Assembly (NCBI GenBank): GCA_028281675.1 | Contig: JANQJL010000062.1 | Coordinates: 1 to 33,498 of the forward strand | Source: Simkaniaceae bacterium | GTDB taxonomy: Bacteria; Chlamydiota; Chlamydiia; Chlamydiales; Simkaniaceae | DNA: 33,498 bases | Reading direction: 5' to 3' | Part shown: piece by piece, positions 21,567-30,797 of the stretch | Layout: each line of letters starts with the position of its first letter | Position numbering within the stretch: position 1 is the stretch's first letter | Notes under the pieces: generated by a model | What the model saw: only the letters and a program-made list of their open reading frames with translations | What the model was told of the DNA's origin: nothing | The model's database searches: none | Translations under genes and position numbers: made by a program

Positions 21567-24536
21567 CTAAAGGACTTGGATCTTTCCAAAATCGAGAAGG
21601 AGGGAAAAGTGAGAAAAAACCTCTTGGAGCAGGGCGATCCGATTCGAGCGGATCTTGGGCTCCTCGGCTAAGATTTTGACTTCGTTGAAGAGGGCGCTTA
21701 AGGGAGAATGGAGTTTGGCAAGGTGCTCAAAAGCCCCTTGATAATTCTTTGCAGTGAGGACTTCCTTAAAGGGCCCCTTTAAAGAAGAGAGAGAATGATA
21801 GAGCTTTTTTTCCGCATTTTCATGGAAAAGATCGGGTTTAAGGGTCTGCTTTTTCTCCGAGCCGATCTGTCCTTTTGCCCGTTTATAGACCTCATAGAGC
21901 CCTGCAAAATGGTCACTTGCTCGGAAGAGGTTGAGAGCTTCAGTCTTTAAGTATTGATCGTATGGGTTATTGCAGCGCCCCTGGATCGAGGCTTCAATTT
22001 CATCTTTTTGGAATCCGTATTCTTCAAGGACCCCTTTTGCGCGGGCAGTGATAAAGTCGAGGACCTCTTCATCTTTAATGAGAAGGTTGAGGTCAAGGTT
22101 TAGCTGATTTTCTATCAGGACTTTGATCACACCGATTGCTTGACGGCGGAGGGCGTAAGGGTCACTGGAAGAGGTTGGTTTTAATCCTACTTTAAAATAA
22201 CTGATGAGATTATCGAACTTATCGGCAAGACTGAGGAGGATACCGGTTTGAGATTCAGGAAGGGGACCACCTTCAGACTTTGGGAGCCAATGTTCTTCGA
22301 TGGCAATAGCAACTTCTTCCTCTTCTTTTTGATGGAGAGCATAGTATTTCCCAATCGTTCCTTGGAGATCGGGGAATTCTTGGACAAGTTCGGAAGCGAT
22401 ATCTGCCTTACAAAGGAGTGCTCCTCTTTCGACGATTTTTTCATTTCCAATATTTAAAATTTGCACAAGGGTGATTGCAAGGCGCTTTAATCGATCGACC
22501 TTTTCAGCCATCGTCCCAAGTTCTTTTTGGAAGATGACCATCTCGAGTTTTTTTGCAAACGCATCAAGAGAGGTTTTTAGGTCTTCCTCATAGAGGAAAA
22601 CACCATCGGATAAGCGGGCAGATAAGACGTTTTGGTTTCCTTCTTTAATCAGTTCATTTGGGGTGTTGTCGGTTGTGAAGACAAAAAGGGGTGCAAGGGC
22701 TCCTGTTTGGGATGCCATGGGGAAATACTTTTGATGTTCAACCATTTCAGAGATGAGGACCTCTTCGGGAATTTTTAGGAAGTTTTCATCGAAAGAACCA
22801 CATTCTAGTTCTGGCCATTCTGCTAAATAAAGAACCTGCTTGAGGACTTTTTCTCTTTGAATAGCGGTGGTTCTGGTTTTGTTTTCAATAGCAACCAATT
22901 GACTTTCGATTGTTTTTTTCCGCTCGGTAATATCGACCATCACTTTATGCTCTTTTAAGCGTTCCACATAATCAGAGGCCGTTTCAATAGAGAAGGATTT
23001 ATTGCAGAGTTGAGAATGTCCTCGCGACTCATTTCCTGAGACAATTTCAGCGATTTCAAACGGGACAACTTCAGAGCCATGAAGAGCGACAATCCATTGA
23101 AGGGGGCGAGGATAACTGACATCAAGGTCTGACCACCGCATCTTTTTGGGAAAGGAAAGATCTCTTATCAACTTAGGGATTTTTTTGCTTAAGATTTCCG
23201 CAGTCGAAACCCCCTTGCTTGCAATATCTGCCATGAGGTAATCGTTTCCTTTAATCTCCTGGATATAAAGGACTGGATGATCTTTGATCTGGCTTAATTT
23301 AGGAGGGGTATCGATTCCTAAAGATTTGAAAAAGCCAAGCCCTTGCTTGGTAACATCTCCCTTTGTATCAAAAACAGTGGATGTTGGAGGCCCTTTTCGG
23401 GTAGTTTCTTTATCTTCTGTGCCATGGATAAGATTTTTAACTAAGATAGCAAGCCGGCGCGGGGTTCCATAGATAGAAAGGGAGTCATAGGAAAGTTCAG
23501 ATTCTTTAAGGAATTTTTCGATGCACACCTTTAAACTTTGCTTCCCGATGGGGACAAAGGTAGCAGGGAGCTCTTCAGATCCAATTTCAAGGAGGAAATC
23601 ACTTTTTTCATTTCCATTGAAGGTTTCGGGAAGTGGGGGAATAGAAATTTTCTTTTCTCTCTTTTCCAATTTTTTAAGGAGAGGGAATCCAAGCTTTTCG
23701 CGCGTTTCTAAAAATTTAGTTGCAGCAAGTTTTGTGAGGTCTCTAACGCGGGCAATATAGCCTGTTCTTTCCGTGACAGAAAGGACCCCCCTTGCTTCTA
23801 ACATATTGAAAGCATGGGATGCCTTCATCGCAAAATCATAGGCAGGAAAGGGGAGGTTTTGATCGGCTAAGCTTTTAGCTTCTTTTTCATAGTCTTCGAA
23901 ATGACGGAGCCACATCTGTGTTGATGCTTTATAAAAGTTATAATTGCTCCACTCCACTTCACTTCGATGATAAATATCTCCGTAAGTGAAGTGGTCATTA
24001 TATTTCATATCGAAAAAGTTATTCTTTTTCTGAACGATCATAGAAAGACGTTCGAGTCCGTAGGTCAGCTCGACACTAATGGGCTTGAGCGAAATGCCAG
24101 CAATCGACTGAAAGTAGGTAAACTGAGTCACCTCCATCCCATCGAGCCACACTTCCCAGCCAAGTCCCCAAGCACCGAGAGTGGGAGATTCCCAATCATC
24201 ATGAACGAAGCGGATATCGTGCTTGCGGAGGTTAAAGCCAATAGATTCAAGCGATTCAAGATATAGCTGCTGAATATTTTGAGGAGAAGGCTTCATAATG
24301 ACTTGAAGTTGGTGGAAGAGTTGAGTTCTGTTCGGGTTTTCTCCAAAACGGCCATCTTGAGGGCGGCGGGAAGGTTCGACATAAACAGTGTTATAAGGCT
24401 CAGGGCCTAGGCAGCGGAGGAAGGTTGCAGGGTTAAAGGTTCCTGCGCCGATCTCAATGTCATGTCCTTGTTGAATGAGGCATCCTTTTTCGGCCCAGAA
24501 ACGGGTAAGTTCGGTTATGATTTCTTGAAAAGTCAT
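21567..24536 (-). CDS. glyQS: Glycyl-tRNA synthetase, fused alpha and beta subunits
   Basis: Charges tRNA-Gly. Residues 1 to about 290 are the alpha (catalytic) subunit: [36 protein letters not shown] and [18 protein letters not shown]. From about 314 comes the beta subunit: [44 protein letters not shown] and HQKYFP, with a C-terminal HD-like and anticodon-binding region ([40 protein letters not shown]). In most bacteria alpha and beta are separate genes (glyQ, glyS). The 989-residue single chain is a known chlamydial fusion. The gene stands alone with its own terminator and is divergent from rlmN across 52 bp. Confidence 0.97.
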   Translation of the reverse strand: MTFQEIITELTRFWAEKGCLIQQGHDIEIGAGTFNPATFLRCLGPEPYNTVYVEPSRRPQDGRFGENPNRTQLFHQLQVIMKPSPQNIQQLYLESLESIGFNLRKHDIRFVHDDWESPTLGAWGLGWEVWLDGMEVTQFTYFQSIAGISLKPISVELTYGLERLSMIVQKKNNFFDMKYNDHFTYGDIYHRSEVEWSNYNFYKASTQMWLRHFEDYEKEAKSLADQNLPFPAYDFAMKASHAFNMLEARGVLSVTERTGYIARVRDLTKLAATKFLETREKLGFPLLKKLEKREKKISIPPLPETFNGNEKSDFLLEIGSEELPATFVPIGKQSLKVCIEKFLKESELSYDSLSIYGTPRRLAILVKNLIHGTEDKETTRKGPPTSTVFDTKGDVTKQGLGFFKSLGIDTPPKLSQIKDHPVLYIQEIKGNDYLMADIASKGVSTAEILSKKIPKLIRDLSFPKKMRWSDLDVSYPRPLQWIVALHGSEVVPFEIAEIVSGNESRGHSQLCNKSFSIETASDYVERLKEHKVMVDITERKKTIESQLVAIENKTRTTAIQREKVLKQVLYLAEWPELECGSFDENFLKIPEEVLISEMVEHQKYFPMASQTGALAPLFVFTTDNTPNELIKEGNQNVLSARLSDGVFLYEEDLKTSLDAFAKKLEMVIFQKELGTMAEKVDRLKRLAITLVQILNIGNEKIVERGALLCKADIASELVQEFPDLQGTIGKYYALHQKEEEEVAIAIEEHWLPKSEGGPLPESQTGILLSLADKFDNLISYFKVGLKPTSSSDPYALRRQAIGVIKVLIENQLNLDLNLLIKDEEVLDFITARAKGVLEEYGFQKDEIEASIQGRCNNPYDQYLKTEALNLFRASDHFAGLYEVYKRAKGQIGSEKKQTLKPDLFHENAEKKLYHSLSSLKGPFKEVLTAKNYQGAFEHLAKLHSPLSALFNEVKILAEEPKIRSNRIALLQEVFSHFSLLLDFGKIQVL

Positions 24537-24588
24537 CTATTCGGAAAACACTTGTTTATGTGATAATGGTGCCAAAATTGGAGTTATT

Positions 24589-25638
24589 ATGCGAGAATTA
24601 TGTGGTCTCTATTCAAAAGAAGTGAAGAACTTCTTTGAAGAGGAGGGAGAAAAGCCTTTTAGAGCTAAGCAGCTTTTTGACTGGGTTTATCAAAAAGGGA
24701 TGATCCATTATGAAAAGATGCTGAATCTTCCTGGCCATCTTCGCGCTCTTCTTAAGGAAAAAGTTGCCTTAGGTCTCTTAGCGCTCGAAAAAACAGAAGA
24801 CGCATCCGATGGGGAAACCACAAAATTTCTATGGAAACTTCCCGATGGGAGCTTTGTAGAATCGGTTTTGATCTCGAGTGGAGAGAGGCGGACCGTTTGT
24901 GTCTCTTCACAAGTGGGGTGCCCTGCTAAATGCTCTTTTTGCGCTTCTGGAAAAGAAGGACTGATCCGAAACCTTACCCCTGCTGAAATCGTCGAGCAAG
25001 TGGTGCAGATCAACCATTACCTCATTCAAAAAGGAGAAAGGGTTTCTCATATTGTCTTTATGGGAATGGGAGAGCCCCTAGAAAATTATGAATGTGTTAT
25101 AAGAGCCCTTAAGATTTTTATCGATCCTGAACTATTTGATTTTTCTCCTAGGAAAATCACGATTTCAACCGTTGGAATGGTTCCGAATATGAAAAGGCTT
25201 ATGGGAGAAGGGATTAAAGTGAATTTAGCCCTCTCTCTCCATGCTCCTAATCAACATATCCGGAAGAAAATCGTCCCCTATGCACGTAAATATTCTCTTG
25301 AAGATGTTTTAAAAGCGTCCCGAGATTATGCCAAGTTTACCAAGCGAGATATGACCTATGAATATGTGATGCTCGATGGAATTAATGACCAAAAAGAAAA
25401 CGCTATGGAGCTTGCCAATCTCTTAAGAGGAGAGCAGTGTTGTGTAAATCTCATTCCATTCAACCCGGTTCCTGGAGTGAACCTTAAAAGACCTGAAAAG
25501 GGAGTGATTGAAATCTTTAGAAATATTTTGACAAAGGGGGGAGTCCGAAGTACCTGGCGGTACACTAAGGGAAAAGATATTGCTGCAGCTTGCGGACAAC
25601 TCTCGTTAAAGCAAAAAAAACCTTTAGAAATTGGGTAA
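24589..25638 (+). CDS. rlmN: 23S rRNA / tRNA adenine C2-methyltransferase RlmN
   Basis: A radical SAM enzyme that methylates A2503 of 23S rRNA and A37 of some tRNAs. The 4Fe-4S motif is CPAKCSFC (Cys111, Cys115, Cys118). KPFRAKQLFDWVYQKG at the N-terminus, VFMGMGEPLENY, KITISTVGMVP, NLALSLHAPN and NLIPFNPVPG are family blocks. The C-terminal Cys335 in IAAACGQL is the acceptor-side cysteine. Length 349 is usual. An in-frame start further downstream is unlikely, because the N-terminal helix fits. The 5' end is close to glyQS, so the two divergent genes share a 52-bp promoter region. It is followed closely by pgsA. Confidence 0.95.
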   Translation: MRELCGLYSKEVKNFFEEEGEKPFRAKQLFDWVYQKGMIHYEKMLNLPGHLRALLKEKVALGLLALEKTEDASDGETTKFLWKLPDGSFVESVLISSGERRTVCVSSQVGCPAKCSFCASGKEGLIRNLTPAEIVEQVVQINHYLIQKGERVSHIVFMGMGEPLENYECVIRALKIFIDPELFDFSPRKITISTVGMVPNMKRLMGEGIKVNLALSLHAPNQHIRKKIVPYARKYSLEDVLKASRDYAKFTKRDMTYEYVMLDGINDQKENAMELANLLRGEQCCVNLIPFNPVPGVNLKRPEKGVIEIFRNILTKGGVRSTWRYTKGKDIAAACGQLSLKQKKPLEIG

Positions 25639-25724
25639 AAATTAGTATAAGGGGCAGAAAAGAACTTACCTATGCTAATATGAAAGCTGCAAGTAAAGCA
25701 TCAATATTCCGAGGAGCAATACCG

Positions 25725-26312
25725 TTGAAGCTACCCCTAATTTTAACTATTAGCAGAATTTTTGTTAGTCCCATCTTTTTAATTTTTTATTTGAAATATC
25801 AGCAACTTGGTATTTCTCTCCATGCTCTTCCCTTTATTTTGATCATTTTATTAGCCCTTTCAGAGCTTTCAGATTTCTTTGATGGCTTTTTAGCTCGAAA
25901 ATTTAATCTAGTGACCGAACTTGGAAAAATTCTTGATCCCATGGCCGATAGTATTACTCGACTGACGATACTCCTGACATTTACGCAAGGGTTTATTAGA
26001 CTTCCCCTCCTCCTTGTCTTTGTTTTTGTTTATCGTGATGCGATGATTAGCACCCTCCGGACAGTGTGTGCGTTTCGTGGAGTGACTCTTGCTGCACGGA
26101 CCAGCGGCAAGATCAAAGCTGTTTTGCAGGCGATATCAATTTTTGCGATCCTTATCCTAATGGTCCCTTATGCATGGGGGACTCTAACCCTTATGCAATT
26201 GCAAGATATTAGCTTAATGATTATCTTAGCAGCAGCAATCTATACAGTATTTGCTGGTGCAGAATACATTTGGGCAAATAGGGGATATATCAAACAGGCC
26301 TGGAAGAACTGA
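25725..26312 (+). CDS. pgsA: CDP-diacylglycerol-glycerol-3-phosphate phosphatidyltransferase family protein
   Basis: An inner-membrane CDP-alcohol phosphatidyltransferase that makes phosphatidylglycerol phosphate, the first step to PG and cardiolipin. The full catalytic motif is present: DG-x2-AR-x8-G-x3-D-x3-D, from SDFFDGFLARKF to LDPMADS (Asp53, Gly54, Ala57, Arg58, Gly67, Asp71, Asp75). Several transmembrane helices follow. I start at TTG 25725, which gives the typical MKLPLILTISRIF N-terminus and has GAGGAG 8 nt upstream. An ATG at 25680 is in frame but has no clear ribosome-binding site, and a still longer reading overlaps rlmN. The 3' end overlaps glgA on the opposite strand by 23 nt. 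Confidence 0.88.
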   Translation: MKLPLILTISRIFVSPIFLIFYLKYQQLGISLHALPFILIILLALSELSDFFDGFLARKFNLVTELGKILDPMADSITRLTILLTFTQGFIRLPLLLVFVFVYRDAMISTLRTVCAFRGVTLAARTSGKIKAVLQAISIFAILILMVPYAWGTLTLMQLQDISLMIILAAAIYTVFAGAEYIWANRGYIKQAWKN

Positions 26313-27783
26313 GGCTATGATAGAGGTCTAGATATTCCTTTGCAGGACCTTTCCAACTCCAATCTTTTTTAAACCCATTCTTTTGCATAAGGTGCCACTT
26401 TTCTAGATCGTTCTTATGGTGCTCAAAGGCGCGGTCGATAGACCAGCGGAGATTATCATTGGAAGGAAAGTCAAAGATATAACCATTCCGCTTATCAGAA
26501 GGGATCCCTTCATGATCGATATCGAAAACTGTATCGTTTAATCCACCTACTTTGTGGGCAATGGGGATTGTTCCATAACGAAGAGCAATCATTTGAGTAA
26601 GACCACAAGGTTCAAAAAGGGAAGGAATAAGGATACAGTCCGCTGCAGCATAGGTGAGATGAGCGAGTTTTTCATCAAAAAGGAAGTGGAAATGGATATG
26701 GGGGTTACCGCGATACTGCTCTGCTAGCCGATGAAACTCCCCTTTTAATTTGGGCTCAGGAGTTGATCCCAGAAGGATAAATTGCCCCCCTTTTTTCAAG
26801 ACATATTCGATCCCAAAACGGATCATATCGGGTCCTTTTTGCTCTACAATGCGTGAAATACAGGCAAAGAGAAGAGGAGAATCATAATCCATTTTCAACT
26901 TTGCATAGAGGGCTTTTCGATTCGCAATTTTTGCTTCTTCGACCTCTTTAAGATTCGAGCCAGTTGCTGAATAATTTGTTTCTAAGAAAGGATCTATTTC
27001 AGGATTCCAATAGGAAGTATCAATTCCATTAAGGATTCCTTGGAGCTTATCCTTTTTGCTAATGAGGACATCTTCAAGGCCAAACCCCTCACTTTCTTGA
27101 ATTTCTTGTGAATAGGTAGGGGAGACCGTCGTTAGAAAATCGGAATAGACAAAGCTCCCTTTAAGGAGGTTAAGTTTATCAGGTTTCGAGTGATCCTGCA
27201 GCTTATCTTGTTTAAGAAGATGCTCCGTATGAAGGCCCATACACCCCAGTTTTTTGGGAGAACAGACCCCTTGATATTTCATATTGTGAATTGTTGTCAT
27301 GATTCCCCCAATCTTTAGCCCAAGAGATTTATACATCTCGTGATAGAGGGGAGCGGCGAGAGCTGTGAGCCAGTCGTGGAGATTCAAAACATCTGGGTGC
27401 TTTCCCTGTTTCAGTAGATATTCCATCGCTGTCCGTGTAAAATAGGTAAAACGGAGAAGATCATCCTCTTCGCCATAAATCACCCCTCGCTTGAAGTAAT
27501 GACCCTTTTGATGTGGCTCAATTAAAATAAGAGAAACCCCATCATATTTAGCCGACCAAACCGTGTTTTTGCACTCATCCATATCGTCATAGGAGATGAG
27601 CCCTTCCATATCTACTTTTAAGTCATTTAGCTTTTTCCGGTTGATGTGATCATAGAAAGGGATGATGACTTCAAGCTTTTCACCAGCTTCTGTCAAAGCT
27701 TTGGAAAGACCTGCTGTTACATCACCAAGTCCCCCCACCTTAGCTATTGGGGCAAACTCTGTTGTCAAATGAATAATATACAT
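26290..27783 (-). CDS. glgA: Glycogen synthase
   Basis: A GT5 enzyme that extends glycogen from ADP-glucose. The 497-residue protein begins MYIIHLTTEFAPIAKVGGLG; the KVGGL motif (15-19) binds the nucleotide sugar. LHDWLTALAAPLYH, TTIHNMKYQG, GILNGIDTSYWNPE, ISRIVEQKG and PSLFEPCGLTQMIALRYGTIP (retaining-glycosyltransferase E-x7-E region) are all intact. Chlamydiae are unusual among obligate intracellular bacteria in keeping glycogen metabolism. It lies downstream of the AAA_14 gene with a 13-nt gap and might be read through from it, though no clear ribosome-binding site is visible. It is convergent with pgsA. Confidence 0.96.
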   Translation of the reverse strand: MYIIHLTTEFAPIAKVGGLGDVTAGLSKALTEAGEKLEVIIPFYDHINRKKLNDLKVDMEGLISYDDMDECKNTVWSAKYDGVSLILIEPHQKGHYFKRGVIYGEEDDLLRFTYFTRTAMEYLLKQGKHPDVLNLHDWLTALAAPLYHEMYKSLGLKIGGIMTTIHNMKYQGVCSPKKLGCMGLHTEHLLKQDKLQDHSKPDKLNLLKGSFVYSDFLTTVSPTYSQEIQESEGFGLEDVLISKKDKLQGILNGIDTSYWNPEIDPFLETNYSATGSNLKEVEEAKIANRKALYAKLKMDYDSPLLFACISRIVEQKGPDMIRFGIEYVLKKGGQFILLGSTPEPKLKGEFHRLAEQYRGNPHIHFHFLFDEKLAHLTYAAADCILIPSLFEPCGLTQMIALRYGTIPIAHKVGGLNDTVFDIDHEGIPSDKRNGYIFDFPSNDNLRWSIDRAFEHHKNDLEKWHLMQKNGFKKDWSWKGPAKEYLDLYHSLSSSRPV

Positions 27784-27796
27784 ATTTGCTTATGTA

Positions 27797-28918
27797 TCAT
27801 AGATCAAGGGTTTTTAGAAAATTTATTCCTTTTTGAATGACGATTCCTTTTTCCATGCGCTCTTTTTTGAGTTCTTTCACAACTTGCACAGCAGGAATAT
27901 TATATTTTTGATGAAAGTGAAGGATACCTGAGTCTATCGAATGATTAGCGTGTTTGACTTCAATCATTTTTTCAATGGTTTCATCATTTACAAGAGCAAA
28001 ATCAACTTCATGGTGCTCTTTTGTTCTAAGATATTTTAATGAGTAGGATTGAGCTAAGTAGTCAATTTTCGAATGAACATGTTTAAGCAAGCAAGTAGCC
28101 ACAAAGTTTTCGAATTTAATGCCCTCATCTCCTTTCACAAGGCCATTATCAAAAAAGTAGATTTTAGGTTCTTTTAAGAGACTCCTTGCAATATTTTTTG
28201 AGTAGGGAACCACACGGAATACAATATAGAGTGCTTCAAGTATGAGAATGTACTTTTTAACAGTATTAGGTGAGACCGCTACATCTTCGGCAATTGATAT
28301 GTAGGAAATCGGAGAGCCCACACGGCTCCGAAGGAGCTCAAAAACAGTCCGAATGGCATTGATATTTTGGATATTTTCGAAATCTAAGACATCCGTATGC
28401 AAGAGGCTATCGGTATATTGTTGACGCCAGCGCCCTGCATCTATAGGATCATCAGCAAGGAAGGGTTCTGGAAATCCACCACGCTCAATAAAATGATTGA
28501 TGGTATATTTAACCTTTGAGAAATCACATTCAACTGGAGAAAGGGGAAAAAGGCGATGGAGGAAATAACGTCCTGCTAAAGAATCTCCAACCTGTTTAAA
28601 GATTTCCAGACGGGCACTTCCTGTAATCAGGAATTTTTGATGTGATAGCTTCGTGTCATAGACCCCTTTTAAATAATTTTTCCATTGCTCCATTTTGTGA
28701 ATTTCATCGAGAATAATAAGCTCTGTAGAAGGGAGCCATTTTTCTTCAAGAATGATTTTTCTATCTTCTAACCGATCATAAGTAAGATAGATCGAAGAGG
28801 AAAACTCGCTTGCAATTTCTTTTGCAAGGGTCGTTTTTCCAGCTTGCCTTGGGCCAGCTAAAAAGACCATTTTCTTCTTCAAATCACGAAGAATGGCTTG
28901 TTTTTGCATCCTTTCCAT
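27797..28918 (-). CDS. AAA_14 / DUF4143 family ATPase
   Basis: A 373-residue protein. Walker A is LAGPRQAGKTTLAKEI (22-29), Walker B is LIILDEIHKMEQWK (Asp71, Glu72), and LITGSARLEIF is a sensor-like block. A winged-helix-like segment follows (ISYISIAEDVAVSPNTVKKYILIL). The C-terminal DUF4143 part contains HHEVDFALVN and MIEVKHANHS, reminiscent of the E-x(n)-E-x-K core of restriction-like nucleases. The family is common in archaea and bacteria, occurs patchily and is of unknown function; roles in DNA repair or mobile elements have been suggested. It interrupts an otherwise chlamydial gene order, which suggests horizontal gain. The promoter region is a 64-nt palindrome. Confidence 0.85.
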   Translation of the reverse strand: MERMQKQAILRDLKKKMVFLAGPRQAGKTTLAKEIASEFSSSIYLTYDRLEDRKIILEEKWLPSTELIILDEIHKMEQWKNYLKGVYDTKLSHQKFLITGSARLEIFKQVGDSLAGRYFLHRLFPLSPVECDFSKVKYTINHFIERGGFPEPFLADDPIDAGRWRQQYTDSLLHTDVLDFENIQNINAIRTVFELLRSRVGSPISYISIAEDVAVSPNTVKKYILILEALYIVFRVVPYSKNIARSLLKEPKIYFFDNGLVKGDEGIKFENFVATCLLKHVHSKIDYLAQSYSLKYLRTKEHHEVDFALVNDETIEKMIEVKHANHSIDSGILHFHQKYNIPAVQVVKELKKERMEKGIVIQKGINFLKTLDL

Positions 28919-28921
28919 ATC

Positions 28922-28985
28922 CGACTATTTTGCAGCAATATGCGGAAAAGTCAAGACTTTTCCGCATTTCATTGCGTAATAGTCG
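28922..28985. promoter_or_regulatory. Large nested palindrome at the AAA_14 promoter
   Basis: The central perfect arms ATGCGGAAAAGTC (28940-28952) and GACTTTTCCGCAT (28955-28967) are flanked by GCAAT / ATTGC (28935-28939, 28971-28975) and CGACTATT / AATAGTCG (28922-28929, 28978-28985). The structure ends 4 nt before the start codon. On the minus strand a TTGACT at the centre could serve as a -35, with AAAATA 17 nt downstream. It is probably an operator or hairpin controlling the gene. Confidence 0.7.
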
Positions 28986-29104
28986 TATGCTAAATTTCAT
29001 AAGCCTCTTACTGTAAATAAATTGATATAAAATCAAATCTTATGTGCCAAACACTGTCATGGATAGAGAGATTACCATTTATCAAAACTTGACCTGGATT
29101 TTGG

Positions 29105-29133
29105 TTGTAAGAATTGTACTAAGAGATTAACAT
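29105..29133 (+). promoter_or_regulatory. Candidate promoter of tRNA-Gln and prs
   Basis: TTGTAA (29105-29110), 17 nt, TAACAT (29128-29133). Transcription would start near 29141, about 13 nt before the tRNA. An overlapping alternative -35 (TTGACC, from 29090) is possible. Confidence 0.45.
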
Positions 29134-29153
29134 AACTTCTTGTTTATTTGTGG

Positions 29154-29225
29154 TGGGGTGTAGCCAAGCGGTAAGGCACCGGTTTTTGGTATCGGCATGC
29201 GGAGGTTCGAATCCTCCCACCCCAA
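29154..29225 (+). tRNA. tRNA-Gln (anticodon UUG)
   Basis: A 72-nt cloverleaf: acceptor arms TGGGGTG and CACCCCA, a D-arm with AGCGGTAA, anticodon stem CCGGT / ATCGG around loop TTTTGGT, and T-arm GGAGG-TTCGAAT-CCTCC. The anticodon TTG reads glutamine CAA codons. No CCA is encoded, so it is added after transcription. It lies 18 nt before prs on the same strand. Confidence 0.96.
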
Positions 29226-29243
29226 TGGTTTAAGAGTTTATCT

Positions 29244-30185
29244 ATGTCTAAGGACCGGTTTACCCTTTTCTCGGGGACATCCCATCCGAAGCTTTCGGAA
29301 GAGATTGCAAAAAACTTGGGAATTAGGCTTGGAAAGACTCAAATTGAATTATTCCCTGATGGTGAGATAGGCGCTCAAATTTTAGAGAATGTCCGTGGTC
29401 GGGATGTTTTTGTGGTGCAAAGCATTGCAAAAAAGCCCAACTTCTATCTCATGGAGCTTCTGATTTTAATCGATGCTCTTAAAAGGGCCTCTGCACGATC
29501 GATTGTTGCTGTTATTCCCTATTTTGGGTATGCGCGACAAGATCGCAAAGACAAGGGACGGGTGCCGATAACGGCAAAGCTCGTGGCAAATCTGCTCGAA
29601 ACAGCGGGAGTGACACGGGTTGTAACGATGGATCTCCACTCCGAGCAGATCCAAGGATTTTTCGATATCCCAGTCGATAATCTCTATGCGCAAGGACTTT
29701 TTGCGGAAGGGATTAAGAAGCTTGGAATGAAAAATCTCGTTGCCTGTGCCCCCGATGTAGGAAGTGCTAAACTTGCCCGCATCATGGCAAGTGACATAGG
29801 CGCTGGTTTTGCGATTGTTGATAAACAGCGGATGAATGCAAAAGATGTGGAAACACATGCACTCATTGGCGATGTGCAGGGAAGGGACGTGATTCTCGTT
29901 GACGATATTTGTTCAACGGGAAGGACGCTTATCAATGCGTCCAAAGCAGTGAAAAAAGCTGGTGCTGCCCGCGTCATTGCGGTAGTCACTCACCCCCTCT
30001 TTAACCGAGAGATGGTGAAGCAGTCGGAGATCGACCACTTTTTAGTTGCAAACACGGTTCCGCTGCCTGATGAGATTGACACTTCTAAAGTTGAAACCCT
30101 TTCTGTAGCCGGGATTTTTGGAAAAGCAATTGATTGCATTGTAAAGAGCAATTCAATCAATGCTCTTTTTCGCTCCCGGACTTAA
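29244..30185 (+). CDS. prs: Ribose-phosphate pyrophosphokinase
   Basis: Makes PRPP from ribose 5-phosphate and ATP for nucleotide synthesis. The 313-residue protein has ELFPDGEIGAQILENVRGRDVFVVQS, YFGYARQDRK, the family signature TMDLHSEQIQGFF with DIPVDNLYA (about 128-149), DVGSAKLARIMA, and the PRPP-binding loop ILVDDICSTGRTL (217-229). It is complete. It probably shares a transcript with tRNA-Gln, 18 nt upstream, and precedes rplY by 48 nt; prs followed by rplY and pth is a common bacterial gene order. Reduced Chlamydiaceae take nucleotides from the host, so prs here may mark a less reduced metabolism (inference). Confidence 0.96.
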   Translation: MSKDRFTLFSGTSHPKLSEEIAKNLGIRLGKTQIELFPDGEIGAQILENVRGRDVFVVQSIAKKPNFYLMELLILIDALKRASARSIVAVIPYFGYARQDRKDKGRVPITAKLVANLLETAGVTRVVTMDLHSEQIQGFFDIPVDNLYAQGLFAEGIKKLGMKNLVACAPDVGSAKLARIMASDIGAGFAIVDKQRMNAKDVETHALIGDVQGRDVILVDDICSTGRTLINASKAVKKAGAARVIAVVTHPLFNREMVKQSEIDHFLVANTVPLPDEIDTSKVETLSVAGIFGKAIDCIVKSNSINALFRSRT

Positions 30186-30233
30186 GATCTTACCATCTAA
30201 GAAAAGTTACTAAAGTATAAATCTGGAGTATTT

Positions 30234-30791
30234 ATGAAACTCGCAGTGTCCAAACGGACAGGAAAAACAAAAAGTGAGCTTACTAAGCTCAGACGCCAAG
30301 GTGACATTCCCGCTGCGGTTTACTCAAAGGGTAATCCATGCGAAAAAGTTACCGTGAAAGGAGCCGATTTTGATGGGGCTATACGGAAACTCCCGAAAGG
30401 GTATCTTCCGACAACCATTTTTGAACTCGACATTGATGGAAAAACAAAGAAAGCAATCGTAAAGGGTATTCAATATCATCCAACGACTTACCGCGTTCTC
30501 CATCTTGATTTTTTAATCCTAGAACCCAAGATTCCCGTTGATGTAAAGGTTCCCATTCATTGTATTGGGGAAGCTGATTGCGTGGGAGTGAAACTTGGTG
30601 GGTTTGTAAGACCTATAAAGCGTCACGTGGAAGTCCAATGTTTGCCAGAGGACATTCCTACTGATTTTAAGATCGATATTAGAAATCTTGAGATCGGGCA
30701 ATCAAAACGTGTAAGTGATATTGATGCCGGTGAAATGGTTCGGCTCTTAGCAAGACCAAAAGAAATCCTTATTATGATTGCAAAACGGTAA
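30234..30791 (+). CDS. rplY: 50S ribosomal protein L25 / CTC family
   Basis: A 185-residue L25 of the long TL5/CTC type that binds 5S rRNA. The N-terminal domain includes LAVSKRTGKTKSELTKLRRQ, GDIPAAVYSKG and VKGIQYHPTTYRVLHLDF. The C-terminal TL5 domain has IPVDVKVPIHCIGEADCVGVKLGGF and DIPTDFKIDIRNLEIGQSKRVSDI. CTGGAG precedes the ATG by 7 nt. It lies 6 nt before pth, the classic rplY-pth pair. Confidence 0.95.
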   Translation: MKLAVSKRTGKTKSELTKLRRQGDIPAAVYSKGNPCEKVTVKGADFDGAIRKLPKGYLPTTIFELDIDGKTKKAIVKGIQYHPTTYRVLHLDFLILEPKIPVDVKVPIHCIGEADCVGVKLGGFVRPIKRHVEVQCLPEDIPTDFKIDIRNLEIGQSKRVSDIDAGEMVRLLARPKEILIMIAKR

Positions 30792-30797
30792 ACAAAG

